From NCBI RefSeq assembly GCF_014356525.2, contig NC_052504.1:66125114-66189113 (forward strand): a DNA stretch of 64,000 bases, written 5' to 3'. Positions 23,641 through 31,892 of this stretch are shown in pieces (the stretch's first letter is position 1; each line of letters starts with the position of its first letter). The translations under genes were made by a program, and so were the position numbers. Source of the DNA: Nilaparvata lugens (lineage: Eukaryota > Arthropoda > Insecta > Hemiptera > Delphacidae). The notes below the pieces were generated by a model. It made no database searches. It worked only from the letters and a program-made list of their open reading frames with translations, and had not been told where the DNA came from.

Positions 23641-23925
23641 ATCTACATTAGAGCATCAGCTATATAGTAGCGCAAGATTCTTAGTAAAAATTTGTTGAAG
23701 AATTTTTTTCACAATGTAGTCTGCTGTCCTCCATCATTATATCAAATATACAAAATTTATCCTCCTTCATTAATTGATTTTTCTACTTTTCCTTGTTCAG
23801 TGGTTCCTGTTTCTTGGTTTACACCAGATAACGCATCCTCAGCTGATGTCTGATGTATCCACCGAATTGTTTTTTCACTCACTGAATTGTTCATTAAATT
23901 ATTTTCTACTTCTTTCACTTGATCA

Positions 23926-23951
23926 TCATCATCATCATCATCATCATCATT
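23926..23951. repeat. (ATC)n microsatellite
   Basis: Nine ATC units; read on the minus strand they give an Asp run inside a 78-codon frame (23757-23993). That frame has no domain I recognise and could be part of the neighbouring transposon remains. Confidence 0.8.
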
Positions 23952-23993
23952 TTTTCCAAAGAAAACTCTGCTCCACTTACATCTAAAATACAT

Positions 23994-24620
23994 TCCTGAT
24001 TGGACAATATTTCTTCACATAGTTTATCATCGTTTCTTTTATCTAATCTTGTTTTCCTTGTACTCTTTCCTTGTACAAGCATCTTGTACTAGGCTACACA
24101 GGTGATCTCGTGGATGCTAACTCTAGATGCGGCACAGATGTAGACTTTTAATATTTTTCGACTGATAGATTTGCTGATAGTCTATTTCTAGAATTTCGTT
24201 CATAATCATCCTCCTCGAAATGTTTGGAACAAACACGTGCATTTATTATATCAAATTTGTTGATTCTCTTACAAGCTTCGATCCAACTACATAATATTAC
24301 AGGATTTTCAGAAAATCTATGATAGTATACGATTCCTGGATCTTTTTTGTGTTACTCGAACATCCAACCACTGAACAACACACCATGATGACACATCACA
24401 ATAAAAAATTTAATACTTATCCGAATTTGCTTTAAATCAATAATTTTTATAAATTGCAAACAGAATAGACCAACCATTTCTATGGTTACAGTAAACAATA
24501 CAAGTGAAAGAAGATTGAAAAAACAGATTTTGGAAATTTGGTCATTCTTTCTAAAGCCAGCATTGTCTCAACGTTAACTTCAAGCACATGAACTAGAAAT
24601 TAAAGCTTGAAATATAGCGA
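23994..24620. other. No recognisable gene
   Basis: AT-rich intergenic or decayed transposon DNA. I see no terminal repeats or domain. Confidence 0.4.
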
Positions 24621-25444
24621 CAGTGGCGGATCATGGAGGAAAATTTAGGGGAAGCCCAAATAACAAGAAAAATTGAATATGACATTGGCTATCAAGTATG
24701 GGATTTGAAAGATGCATTCCTTATTATTCACAATTCCGTTTGGTATAGGAAATGAGTCATTTGAGAAGAATATAGAAAAAAATAAAACTATACTTGAAGC
24801 ATGCCTGAAAGTTTATTCAAAGGAGGTTACTCACATTGAATTCCAATAATTTATTTCTTGAAGATAAGGTCGATTCTCTATTCTTTAGCGCAGCAAATCA
24901 GTGGACTATGTCCTCATGAAATTGAGTATTCTGCAAAAGTTCATTGACCATGTGTTTTTTCATCTGGAATTGTTGCAAGCTCATTTAATCTCTCTTGGTT
25001 GATGGTATTTCTTAAATATGTTTTATTCTTTTGAGTGCCAAGAAAATTCTCTCTGCTGAACAGCTTGTTGACGGTATGGTTAAAATCAACGAGAACAATT
25101 TGTATGCTTCTTGGAACACTTCTTTCAAACATGAGACACAGAATCTTCTCCAGGCTGATGTTGTTGAAATGTTGATCTTCATAGATATACTGGAGCTCGT
25201 TTTTCAATCTATTTCAATCAAAGTAGACACCATAGGAAGCTATCAAATTATCTAACAGTTCACCTGGGATTTTTTTCGAAAAACTTTTAAATTGCTTACA
25301 GTTGCCCAGAGCAATGAACTTAATTCTTTTAACGCTGTGGCTACAGTTACAGTAACCCAGGGGTGCCCAGCCCCCCCAAGGGCAATGGCGCATGCCCCCC
25401 CCCCAATCCAAGTGTAATGCCCCCCAAAGTACCCCAATTCCCAA
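24621..25444 (-). pseudogene. hAT transposase C-terminal (dimerisation) fragment
   Basis: The minus strand encodes KKIPGELLDNLIASYGVYFD at 25220-25290, then YIYEDQHFNNISLEK, and KNKTYLRNTINQERLNELA near 24970-25030, the hallmark C-terminal dimerisation segment of hAT transposases. A hAT-like end CAGTGGCGGATC lies at 24621-24632. A second hAT-like end, CAGGGGTGCCCAGCC, lies at about 25358, suggesting another hAT-group insertion that cut off the N-terminal part. The conserved SFS block is degenerate here, so the copy is dead. Confidence 0.75.
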
Positions 25445-25932
25445 CCCTTAAGTTTTTAACATTAGTCAGTGTATGACAATAAAATTCACATCTTACATTC
25501 TAATCTTCCAAAGGACATTATTTACCTTGGGTCTTGTGAGGAATTTTTTCTGTTTTCATAATATTGTAAAAATATGTACCATCGTTTCTTATCTCTTTCA
25601 AAATAGAATTATCTCTTTCAAAATAAAGTATTTTTTGATATTATTTATTATACTAGCAGTGCACCCGTTTTTGTCCGGGAGGACTAGAAAGTACTACATT
25701 ACATCAGGAAAACTACATGACAAATATTTTAATAGGATATTAAAAGATAAGTAAGGGAGGCTTTGCTTTTTAAATGTTAAGGCTACTTATAAGAAGTTGA
25801 ATAATAATATCATTGATAATTCTTTATTGCAAAAGAATATTGCATAGAAATGTTGGTACCTAAACATTCACACAAATTTGGAACGATTTTATTCATACAA
25901 TATATAATGTCGGCAAGTTTAAGTATTCTAAA
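25445..25932. other. No gene; one Helitron-like 3' end
   Basis: At 25656-25700 the sequence starts TACTAGCAGTGCACCCG. Read on the minus strand it ends in ...GCTAGTA, resembling the CTAG terminus of Helitron-like elements, as at 27475. The rest is AT-rich with nothing recognisable. Confidence 0.4.
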
Positions 25933-26240
25933 TCCTATACTATTAAACGAGCAATTTCTGTTTTTATGTTTAGATGTTAATATGTTTGTATTTCACCAGA
26001 TCTAGAAAACAGCTCTAACGATTCTCACGAAATTCAGAACATAGTAGGTTTATAATATAAAAATTCGATTGCACTAGGTCTCATCCCTGGGGAAACTCGC
26101 TGAAGGTCATTAAAAGAATTTATCCATCCTTGTAAAAACAGCTGATAATTTCGTCGTCTGTTGATGATGGAAGTGAGTGAGCGAGTGCATGTGTGTGGGA
26201 CTGAGACAAAATTATGACTCAGCTGTTGAACTTTTGTACC
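25933..26240 (+). repeat. Helitron-like repeat, 5' portion
   Basis: Begins TCCTATACTATTAAACGAGC and runs through a block shared with 27250-27472 (inverted) and 63640-63860 (direct), including CGATTGCACTAGGTCTCATC. The TC start and TATACTATTAAA resemble Helitron 5' ends. Noncoding. Confidence 0.5.
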
Positions 26241-26270
26241 TAATTCAATCAGGTACTTAGTGGCAGTTGT

Positions 26271-26453
26271 ACAAAAGCCGGTTAAATTTTAACCCTGATT
26301 AATTCCAGTACAACCAATCAGATAAGCTATCTGTTTGAGATGGTCATCTGTGATTTGGTTCACGTGAACCAAATTTTAATCAGTTTTAAGAAAGTCAGTT
26401 TTAATCAAATTTCAAGAAAGTTTAATCAGGATTAAATTTTAACATGCTTTTGT
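26271..26453. mobile_element. Small palindromic MITE
   Basis: The ends ACAAAAGCCGGTTAAATTTT and, read inward from the right, ACAAAAGCATGTTAAAATTT are inverted repeats of about 30 bp, with the CTGATTAA block also inverted. A perfect 18-bp palindrome TTGGTTCACGTGAACCAA lies in the middle. 183 bp, no coding capacity. Confidence 0.65.
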
Positions 26454-26784
26454 GAGAGAAATTTTTGCATTCCTCTGGGAATTAAGCTCAATCCACTGTG
26501 ATTAGATAGAACCTTTCTGTATGAACTATGAATATTCATTATAATTTCTTCTTTCGTAATAATTTTTATATCCTTTTGTAGGTACTCCAGAGCGGAGCTC
26601 AGTGCCCCGATATTTATCATAAATTGGAACAGGTTGTCACTGATGTGTTGTTGGTAGTATTTACTTTTTAACATTACAGGAGTAAATAACACAAGTATAA
26701 CAAAATGTATCTTTGAATGGTTTGGTTTTTGGAATAAAGATATCATCTGAACAAGTACATTTTGTAAATTCTATCTATTAATAT

Positions 26785-27472
26785 CAAATATCGGGGCACC
26801 GAGCTTTGCTCGTTATTTATTCATTTGATAAACAGAACTCAATTCTTTAAAATGATTGGGGAAGGACTAACAGGCACAGCCCAAAACTGTTTCTTCCCCC
26901 AATTTTGATTTATACACTATAAAATTTATAGTTGGAATATTCCAAAAAGTAGGTATGTTTCATACACTTGAATTCAAGTGAAATTTTCAGTCCAAATATT
27001 TGAAAACATAAAACTTCTAATTTAGATTGTTTATATACAAAATTGAATGACAAAATAACACTCACTAATCACTTAGAACTGTAAAATAATGATTAACTTT
27101 GAATATTATGATATATACCATTTCATGTCAACAAATCAGATTACTGTATTTTGATTGAGTCAATTAAAATTTCTAGATTTCTCGTGAGATACGGTAAGCT
27201 AATTGATTACACAGCTGATCTCCCACACAGGCACACGCATCTTCTGTTATCGACAGACGACGAAATCATCATCTGTTTTTCCAAGGATGATTTATCCCTT
27301 TCATGTCCTTCAGGAATTTTTCTCAGGGATGAGACCTAGTGCAATCGAATTTTGATATCATATACCTACTACATCCCGAATTTCGTGAAAATCGTTAGAG
27401 CCATTTCAGAGATCCGTTGAACATAAATAACCATATAACCAGATAGAAATAACCAGATATAAAAATAGAAAA
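26785..27472 (-). repeat. Helitron-like repeat, inverted copy
   Basis: On the minus strand, a block matching 25960-26180 and 63650-63860 starts at 27472. At about 26800 there is the 3' hairpin CGAGCAAAGCTCG followed by GTGCCCCGATA, which recurs at the end of the window. A 3' hairpin near the terminus is typical of Helitron-like elements. Another CTAG-type end begins at 27475 (TACTAGCAAGAACCCGTGC). A 104-codon minus-strand frame at 26432-26746, left of this repeat, has no domain. Confidence 0.5.
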
Positions 27473-27938
27473 ATACTAGCAAGAACCCGTGCTTCGCAAG
27501 GATCTATTTTAGAACTTGACAAAATGAAAATTTGACGTAATGGAATTTTGAAGAATTGAGAATAGGCCTATAACCATCCTTGGTTAATTAAGAATCTATA
27601 AGCAGAATTTCAAGTTAATTAGTCCAGTATTTCAGACGTGATGATGCTTCAAACATAATTTTCCTATTCCGTACGTGCATAAGCCAGCTCTTTACTTTAT
27701 ATAATTATTATAGATATAGTTAACGACTGCAAGAGATAGGACTGTGGAACAGAATAGTGGTGAAACTATGATAGCGCCAGAAGTGTCTCAAACACAATAG
27801 TAGGTACTACATGAACTTTTTGAAAGTGATTTGAAAAAATGTTAAAACAACAGAACTGAATCCTTATCATTCTACCTTCATTTAGAGAGGCTTTTGTTTG
27901 AGCCGAATGGAGTAGTGAGAAAAGGATGGTTGATTGAC

Positions 27939-28200
27939 ATCAACTCAGTTGATGGAACAACTCAGGAGTACTATCAAATCGGTTGATGGATCATCTCAGG
28001 AGTACTATCAACTCAGTTGATGGATCAACTCAGGAGTACTATCAAATCGGTTGAACTATCATTCCACCAGTACTAGGTAGGTTCTAGAACATCAATTCAC
28101 TTGAACCAACAAATAGAAAGAAGCTTGCATGCTTTGAAAGTAGGTTCAACTCACTTGAATGATCAACAAGAATGAACCTTGCATCGTTTGAAAGTAAGTA
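27939..28200 (+). repeat. Left repeat arm of the cluster
   Basis: Contains several copies of ACTCAGGAGTACTATCAA and of the near-palindrome ATCAACTCAGTTGAT. Then come CATCAATTCACTTGAACCAA, AAATAGAAAGAAGCTTGCAT and AGGTTCAACTCACTTGAATG. The same blocks appear in the right arm in reverse order and orientation. Confidence 0.85.
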
Positions 28201-28242
28201 TGTGTCAAGAATAGCATGCAATCATTCGGCTGTTCAACATTA

Positions 28243-28397
28243 ACGAGCTGTTACATAAGTCGTGCAAATAGAAGACCCATTATAGTTATGCAACTTTGAA
28301 TGCACTTTTATACTGAACAACATCATTATTTAACGAGCACTTACGTAAGGCCCATTACTATAGTGCAGTTTATCATGCAATCTTCAATGCACTTTTC
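28243..28397 (+). repeat. Imperfect direct repeat upstream of the TATA box
   Basis: 28243-28310 and 28332-28397 share TAACGAGC..TTAC, GCCCATTA-like, TTATGCA and CAATGCACTTTT blocks at about 89-bp spacing. The segment lies in a roughly 450-bp insert present only in the left arm and just upstream of the promoter, so a regulatory role is possible. Confidence 0.6.
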
Positions 28398-28506
28398 CCA
28401 AGCTAATAATGGAAAGTTTCACATAATTATTTGATAGAGCAAGAAAGAATAAGGATAAGAAAGAGATGTGATGCTTCCCCCATTTATCTCCACCAGCCAA
28501 TTTTAG

Positions 28507-28514
28507 TATAAAAG
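28507..28514 (+). promoter_or_regulatory. TATA box of the left-side gene
   Basis: TATAAAAG, about 270 bp before the start codon. A 5' exon seems to end at a GTAAGT donor at 28622 (exon end ACAAA). Candidate acceptors are the AGs at 28659 and 28718, so the intron lies in the 5' untranslated region. Confidence 0.65.
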
Positions 28515-28658
28515 CAAGTATCAGTTAACATCTACTATATAGCCACTATCATCTTCTGTTGACACCAAGACTGCCTACTCTGCTACTATTTGCCAGCACT
28601 ATCACACAATATCCTAACAAAGTAAGTTTATTTTTTATATTTTCTCTGTCTGAAAACA

Positions 28659-28717
28659 GCAATTTCTGCTGGATTTGACCAGTTTCAAGAACAATGAAAC
28701 CATTTTATGTAGATACA
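28659..28717. repeat. Second inverted-repeat block, left copy
   Basis: Begins CAGCAATTTCTGCTGGATTT and ends GTAGATAC. It is the inverse of 31823-31884, where the block lies directly next to the repeat arm; here it is separated from its arm by the promoter-bearing insert. Confidence 0.85.
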
Positions 28718-28780
28718 GAGAAACTGTATCTGTACAAGTATATACTTGTTAACTCTTGAGATAACATTTTCACGCAAACT

Positions 28781-29350
28781 ATGAAGAGTATCAAGGATAA
28801 TATCAACAAGAGGGCAATGCATCATTGCCCACCGGGACTTGCAATGAAATCCACTGTCATGTTTGATGACACTTGCATACTGCTAAAATCTTTCTTCAAG
28901 TTGGATAAGGGTAGAATGGCTGCTATTGTTAATCTTGAGAAGGTACCCAACTGGAGGGATAAGGATGTGAAGATTGTGTTGAGTGTTCTCAATCAAGACC
29001 AATACTACAAGTGTGATTTTATATGTGGACAACAATCTAAATGTCTACTGGGACTGGGTCAAAAGGAGATTAAATTTGCAGGATTTACAAAAATTGAGAG
29101 TACAGGACATGTGAAACGATTCAGGCTGGAGGATGGAACATCTGGTGATTCAGCTTTTGAGATTAGCATCTACAAGGCTATACGCAGACCTATGCCACTG
29201 CCATCTACTGGGGGATATGATGAAGTTGATGGACCATGCATTGTTCGTGAAAGGAATAAGCCATCAGTTGAGCGTTATGTCACCAACAATGATTATAGCC
29301 GAGGAGAAAGACTTCTTCAGCTGTATATTCTGTTCAATACTGAAGATTAA
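28781..29350 (+). CDS. Unidentified intact 189-aa protein of the cluster
   Basis: I do not recognise this protein. It starts at the first ATG after the presumed 5'-UTR intron and is uninterrupted for 189 codons. It is mixed alpha/beta in character, with no signal peptide or membrane segment, basic at the N-terminus (MKSIKDNINKRAMHHC). It has scattered cysteines, including a CDFICGQQSKC cluster near residues 79-89, and a Gly/Pro-rich segment (PMPLPSTGGYDEVDG) near 150. The Lys/Arg-rich first half followed by a compact domain would suit a nucleic-acid-binding or structural protein, but that is a guess. It has its own TATA box and a poly(A) signal 14 bp after the stop, and is the only plus-strand gene of the cluster. 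Confidence 0.75.
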   Translation: MKSIKDNINKRAMHHCPPGLAMKSTVMFDDTCILLKSFFKLDKGRMAAIVNLEKVPNWRDKDVKIVLSVLNQDQYYKCDFICGQQSKCLLGLGQKEIKFAGFTKIESTGHVKRFRLEDGTSGDSAFEISIYKAIRRPMPLPSTGGYDEVDGPCIVRERNKPSVERYVTNNDYSRGERLLQLYILFNTED

Positions 29351-29363
29351 TTATATGTTTGTC

Positions 29364-29369
29364 AATAAA
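29364..29369 (+). terminator. Poly(A) signal of the 189-aa gene
   Basis: AATAAA 13-14 bp after the stop codon, followed by T/G-rich sequence. Confidence 0.7.
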
Positions 29370-29496
29370 TACTATGTATAATGAGCCATTTGTTATTATT
29401 GACCATCCTACTTCCTCATTTTCAGTCACTTTTCAGTCACTGTTCACTTACAGCTCATATAGGTAAGAAATCACCTTACTATACTTTCAACGAAGT

Positions 29497-29636
29497 ACTG
29501 GTGAAATGATAGTTCAACCGATTTGATAGTACTCCTGAGTTGATCCATCAACCGAGTTGATCCAAGCTTCTTTCTATTTGTTGGTTCAAGTGAATTGATA
29601 GTTCAACCGATTTGATAGTACTCCTGAGTTGGAGGC
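29497..29636 (-). repeat. Internal copy of the cluster's repeat unit
   Basis: Same blocks and orientation as the right arm (AGTACTGGTGAAATGATAGT, TTGATAGTACTCCTGAGTTG twice). It lies between the 3' ends of the plus- and minus-strand genes, so it separates the two transcription units. Confidence 0.85.
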
Positions 29637-29846
29637 AACAAGTTCATCAGATCATGATGTTGGCGGAAGTCATGATTAACCAACTTCCTGCATAAAGATA
29701 AGTTTATCAGAGTAGGATGATTCCTATTGTATTGAATGACTAACAGTATAGGATGTAATTTATGCTTTATCTCACACCTTGTGCTTACTCTAGAAGTTGA
29801 AGGTTGTATGGAATAAAATGTGCAACAATTGTGGTATTACTTGATG

Positions 29847-29852
29847 TTTATT
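29847..29852 (-). terminator. Poly(A) signal of the minus-strand genes
   Basis: AATAAA on the minus strand, about 50 bp beyond the stop of the 29900 gene. Confidence 0.65.
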
Positions 29853-29899
29853 TACAGTGTATGCATGAAAATATATATATAGTGCACAAAGATAATATT

Positions 29900-30181
29900 T
29901 CAGTCCAATATATCAAGAACTATCCAGTGATACAAATCTCCTAGTCGATTGCTTATTTCACAAAATCCTCTGCCAAACATGAATTTCAAGATGACTGCTC
30001 CCTCGCATAGATCGGTGCAGCAGCTTGATACTTCAGCATCGTGGAAGATGTATGTCAATGTCTTCAAGAAGTTTTGAGCCGTTCCAAACGGTTCAGGCAG
30101 GTCCTTATCTCCAAAGTTTAGGAATGGTTGTATGATCCATTGGTTGCTGGTTACTAGTAGACAGTCTCCACACTCACGCAT
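29900..30181 (-). CDS. Unidentified small Cys-containing protein, paralogue of the 31500 gene
   Basis: Starting at the ATG at 30181 the frame gives 93 aa (MRECGDCLLV...). It shares a pattern with the 31500-31754 product: C.C near the N-terminus, a Trp, then EPF....NFL..(L/M)T.IF..A, a Cys and VIL.F....C.E. The identity of the family is unknown. Its ATG overlaps the stop of the upstream mucin-like gene (ATGCGTGA), which could allow reinitiation on one mRNA. Alternatively, an AG at about 30197 (TGCAG) could start it as a separate exon. It is followed by the poly(A) signal at 29847. Confidence 0.65.
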   Translation of the reverse strand: MRECGDCLLVTSNQWIIQPFLNFGDKDLPEPFGTAQNFLKTLTYIFHDAEVSSCCTDLCEGAVILKFMFGRGFCEISNRLGDLYHWIVLDILD

Positions 30182-30785
30182 GTCTACTTGCTCCACTGCA
30201 GGCTGATGTTGTTACTGGGTCTGGCACAGTGGTAGGAGTTGTAGTAGCAGCAGTACTAGTTGGAGTAGTACTAGCGGGAGTTGTAGTGCTAGCAGGAGTT
30301 GTAGTACTAGCTTGAGTAGTTGTGATGATAGCAGCAAGAGTTGTTGTAGCAGTTGCAGTACTCACTGGAGTAGTAATAACAATGGATGCTTGTTCTTCAC
30401 AGTACGGTGCACAGACCTCAACTGACCTTACAACAACCACTTCCAGAAAGTCCAACAATGTGAATGTAGGGTGAAGACAGGTGTGCAGATTGTATACACA
30501 GTGGACTCGTTTGCAGAGAGATCCCACCACAGCTCGTTCCCCAGCCATATTCATGTACCAGTCTCTGATATCGATGTACATTTGATCGATTGCTGACTGA
30601 TTACCACATAGAGCAGGAATCCCTGATGTTAGCAGGCACTGTTGCATATGACGGATGTTTGATGTATCCAGTCCGTGTTCCCTTGAAGTGAGAAATTCCT
30701 GTGTCCTGTACTTTGGATCCAATGCACTAGCACTGAGTACTAGCACAAGGTAGAGCGCTGCTTGGTACATGCTTGTAGCCACCAT
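30174..30785 (-). CDS. Secreted mucin-like protein with Cys-rich ectodomain
   Basis: 203 aa if it starts at the ATG at 30785. An earlier in-frame ATG at 30839 lies upstream of a good splice acceptor (TTTCAG near 30812) and is probably intronic. Residues 1-21 form a signal peptide (MVATSMYQAALYLVLVLSAS). A domain with about ten cysteines follows, including SLCKRVHCVYNLHTC and VEVCAPYCEEQ. From about residue 135 there is a Thr/Ala/Pro-rich stalk of roughly 55 residues (repeated TTTPAST), the kind that carries O-glycans. There is no C-terminal membrane anchor. It is likely secreted or virion/peritrophic-surface-like; I recognise no family. Confidence 0.7.
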   Translation of the reverse strand: MVATSMYQAALYLVLVLSASALDPKYRTQEFLTSREHGLDTSNIRHMQQCLLTSGIPALCGNQSAIDQMYIDIRDWYMNMAGERAVVGSLCKRVHCVYNLHTCLHPTFTLLDFLEVVVVRSVEVCAPYCEEQASIVITTPVSTATATTTLAAIITTTQASTTTPASTTTPASTTPTSTAATTTPTTVPDPVTTSACSGASRHA

Positions 30786-30879
30786 GATTGAAGAATGATG
30801 ATCGATAGCTGAAACATGAAAACTTTCATGTTGAATCATATTTCAACAAAAGATGGTTTACAAACAATTACACCTACAC

Positions 30880-31031
30880 TCTACCTACCTACCTACCTAC
30901 ATTCCTTAACCAAACATCTTACATCCCCATATATACAAAGAAGATTTGAACCCAAGTCCTTATGAATAATTCAAACCCGAGTCCTCTAGAATGGAAAGCA
31001 GAAGTGCTAACCACTACACCACGGTGGATAT
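30880..31031 (-). mobile_element. tRNA-derived SINE
   Basis: On the minus strand it starts near 31030 with a pol III A-box-like ACCGTGGTGTAGTGGTTAGC, followed by B-box-like GGGTTTGAATT and, in a partial duplication, GGGTTCAAATC. It ends in a (GTAG)n tail at 30882-30901. It lies in the presumed intron between the 31500 gene and the mucin-like gene. Confidence 0.75.
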
Positions 31032-31096
31032 CTATTTACTTGTTGTTTATTATGTATACTTTAACAACTATATCCAAGCTCATTGCAGCTTCTAGT

Positions 31097-31131
31097 GAGC
31101 TGTAAGTGAACAGTGACTGAACAGTGACTGA
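31097..31131. repeat. Third inverted-repeat block, right copy
   Basis: GTAAGTGAACAGTGACTGAA and flanking bases are the inverse of 29422-29457. The block contains a tandem AGTGACTGA. The two copies enclose the mucin-like and 29900 genes. Confidence 0.7.
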
Positions 31132-31272
31132 TCAGTAATTGAACTGACTGACTGACCACTGAGTGGACAACCCCCAACCATGCTCCTGCATGACCAACTT
31201 GAGCTAGAAAGATAGGTCCCCCATTGATGCCTCTAATGCTGGTGGGCGTGGCCATTATTCTCATTTAGGATA

Positions 31273-31460
31273 ATGATGAGGAGACATCTTACTTAAAGTC
31301 TCCCACACAAAATATTCATCAAAAATAGGTCTTTTAAAATTCTAAATAATATTTATTCTGTCTCAAACTGAATGATCAACATGATGTGTGAGGAGACATC
31401 TTAAAGTCCCCCACACAAAGTATTCATCAAAATGGATCTTTTAAAATAATAACCAACAAT
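31273..31460. repeat. Tandem repeat of about 115 bp in the minus-strand intron
   Basis: GAGGAGACATCTTA, CCCACACAAA, TATTCATCAAAA and GATCTTTTAAAAT/GGTCTTTTAAAAT-type blocks occur twice, about 115 bp apart. Noncoding. Confidence 0.65.
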
Positions 31461-31499
31461 AATAATAAACAATATAGATTGTACTTACTTTGCTATTCA

Positions 31500-31754
31500 C
31501 TAAAAACTGCACTGCACTGCCATTTCACAGTAACATTGGCTGTATGGAAAAGTCAGAATAACCATTTGATCATTGTTGCAGAGGTAAATTGAAGCATGTG
31601 GGAAAATCAAAGTCATTGAATCAAGAAAGTTCTCCAAAGATTTGAATGGTTCACAATTTTCTTTTCTATACTCAAACAGTAACTCCACAGTCCACCTGGT
31701 GCTCATGGTAAAGATGCAGGAACATGAAGATTCAGAGTTATCTGCTGGCTCCAT
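31500..31754 (-). CDS. Unidentified 84-aa protein, paralogue of the 29900 gene
   Basis: Intact 84 codons starting MEPADNSESSC, with CSC near residue 11, EPFKSLENFL, LIFPHASIYLC, VILTFPY and CYCEMA. These align position by position with the 29900-30181 product, so the cluster contains a duplicated gene. No signal peptide. A GTAAGT donor (exon end AGCAAA) lies a few bases after the stop, matching the exon end ACAAA of the left gene, so this ORF may be the first cistron of a spliced minus-strand transcript leading to the mucin-like gene. Confidence 0.65.
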   Translation of the reverse strand: MEPADNSESSCSCIFTMSTRWTVELLFEYRKENCEPFKSLENFLDSMTLIFPHASIYLCNNDQMVILTFPYSQCYCEMAVQCSF

Positions 31755-31822
31755 TGCAAATGGGTGGTACTATTGATGAATGAATATCTGTTTCAATGTT
31801 ACTGGTATCCAACACTGGAATT

Positions 31823-31884
31823 AATGTATCTACATAAAATGGTTTCATTGTTCTTGAAACTGGTCAAATCCAGCAGAAATTGCT
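31823..31884. repeat. Second inverted-repeat block, right copy
   Basis: Inverse of 28659-28717, directly next to the right arm. It lies just upstream of the 31500 gene, where the right-side promoter should be; I see no convincing TATA box. Confidence 0.8.
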
Positions 31885-31892
31885 GGTTGTTC

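Noticed and set aside
30944..31031. Possible functional tRNA gene
   Set aside because: Has A- and B-box-like sequences, but the cloverleaf cannot be closed and the B-box is duplicated; better explained as a tRNA-derived SINE.
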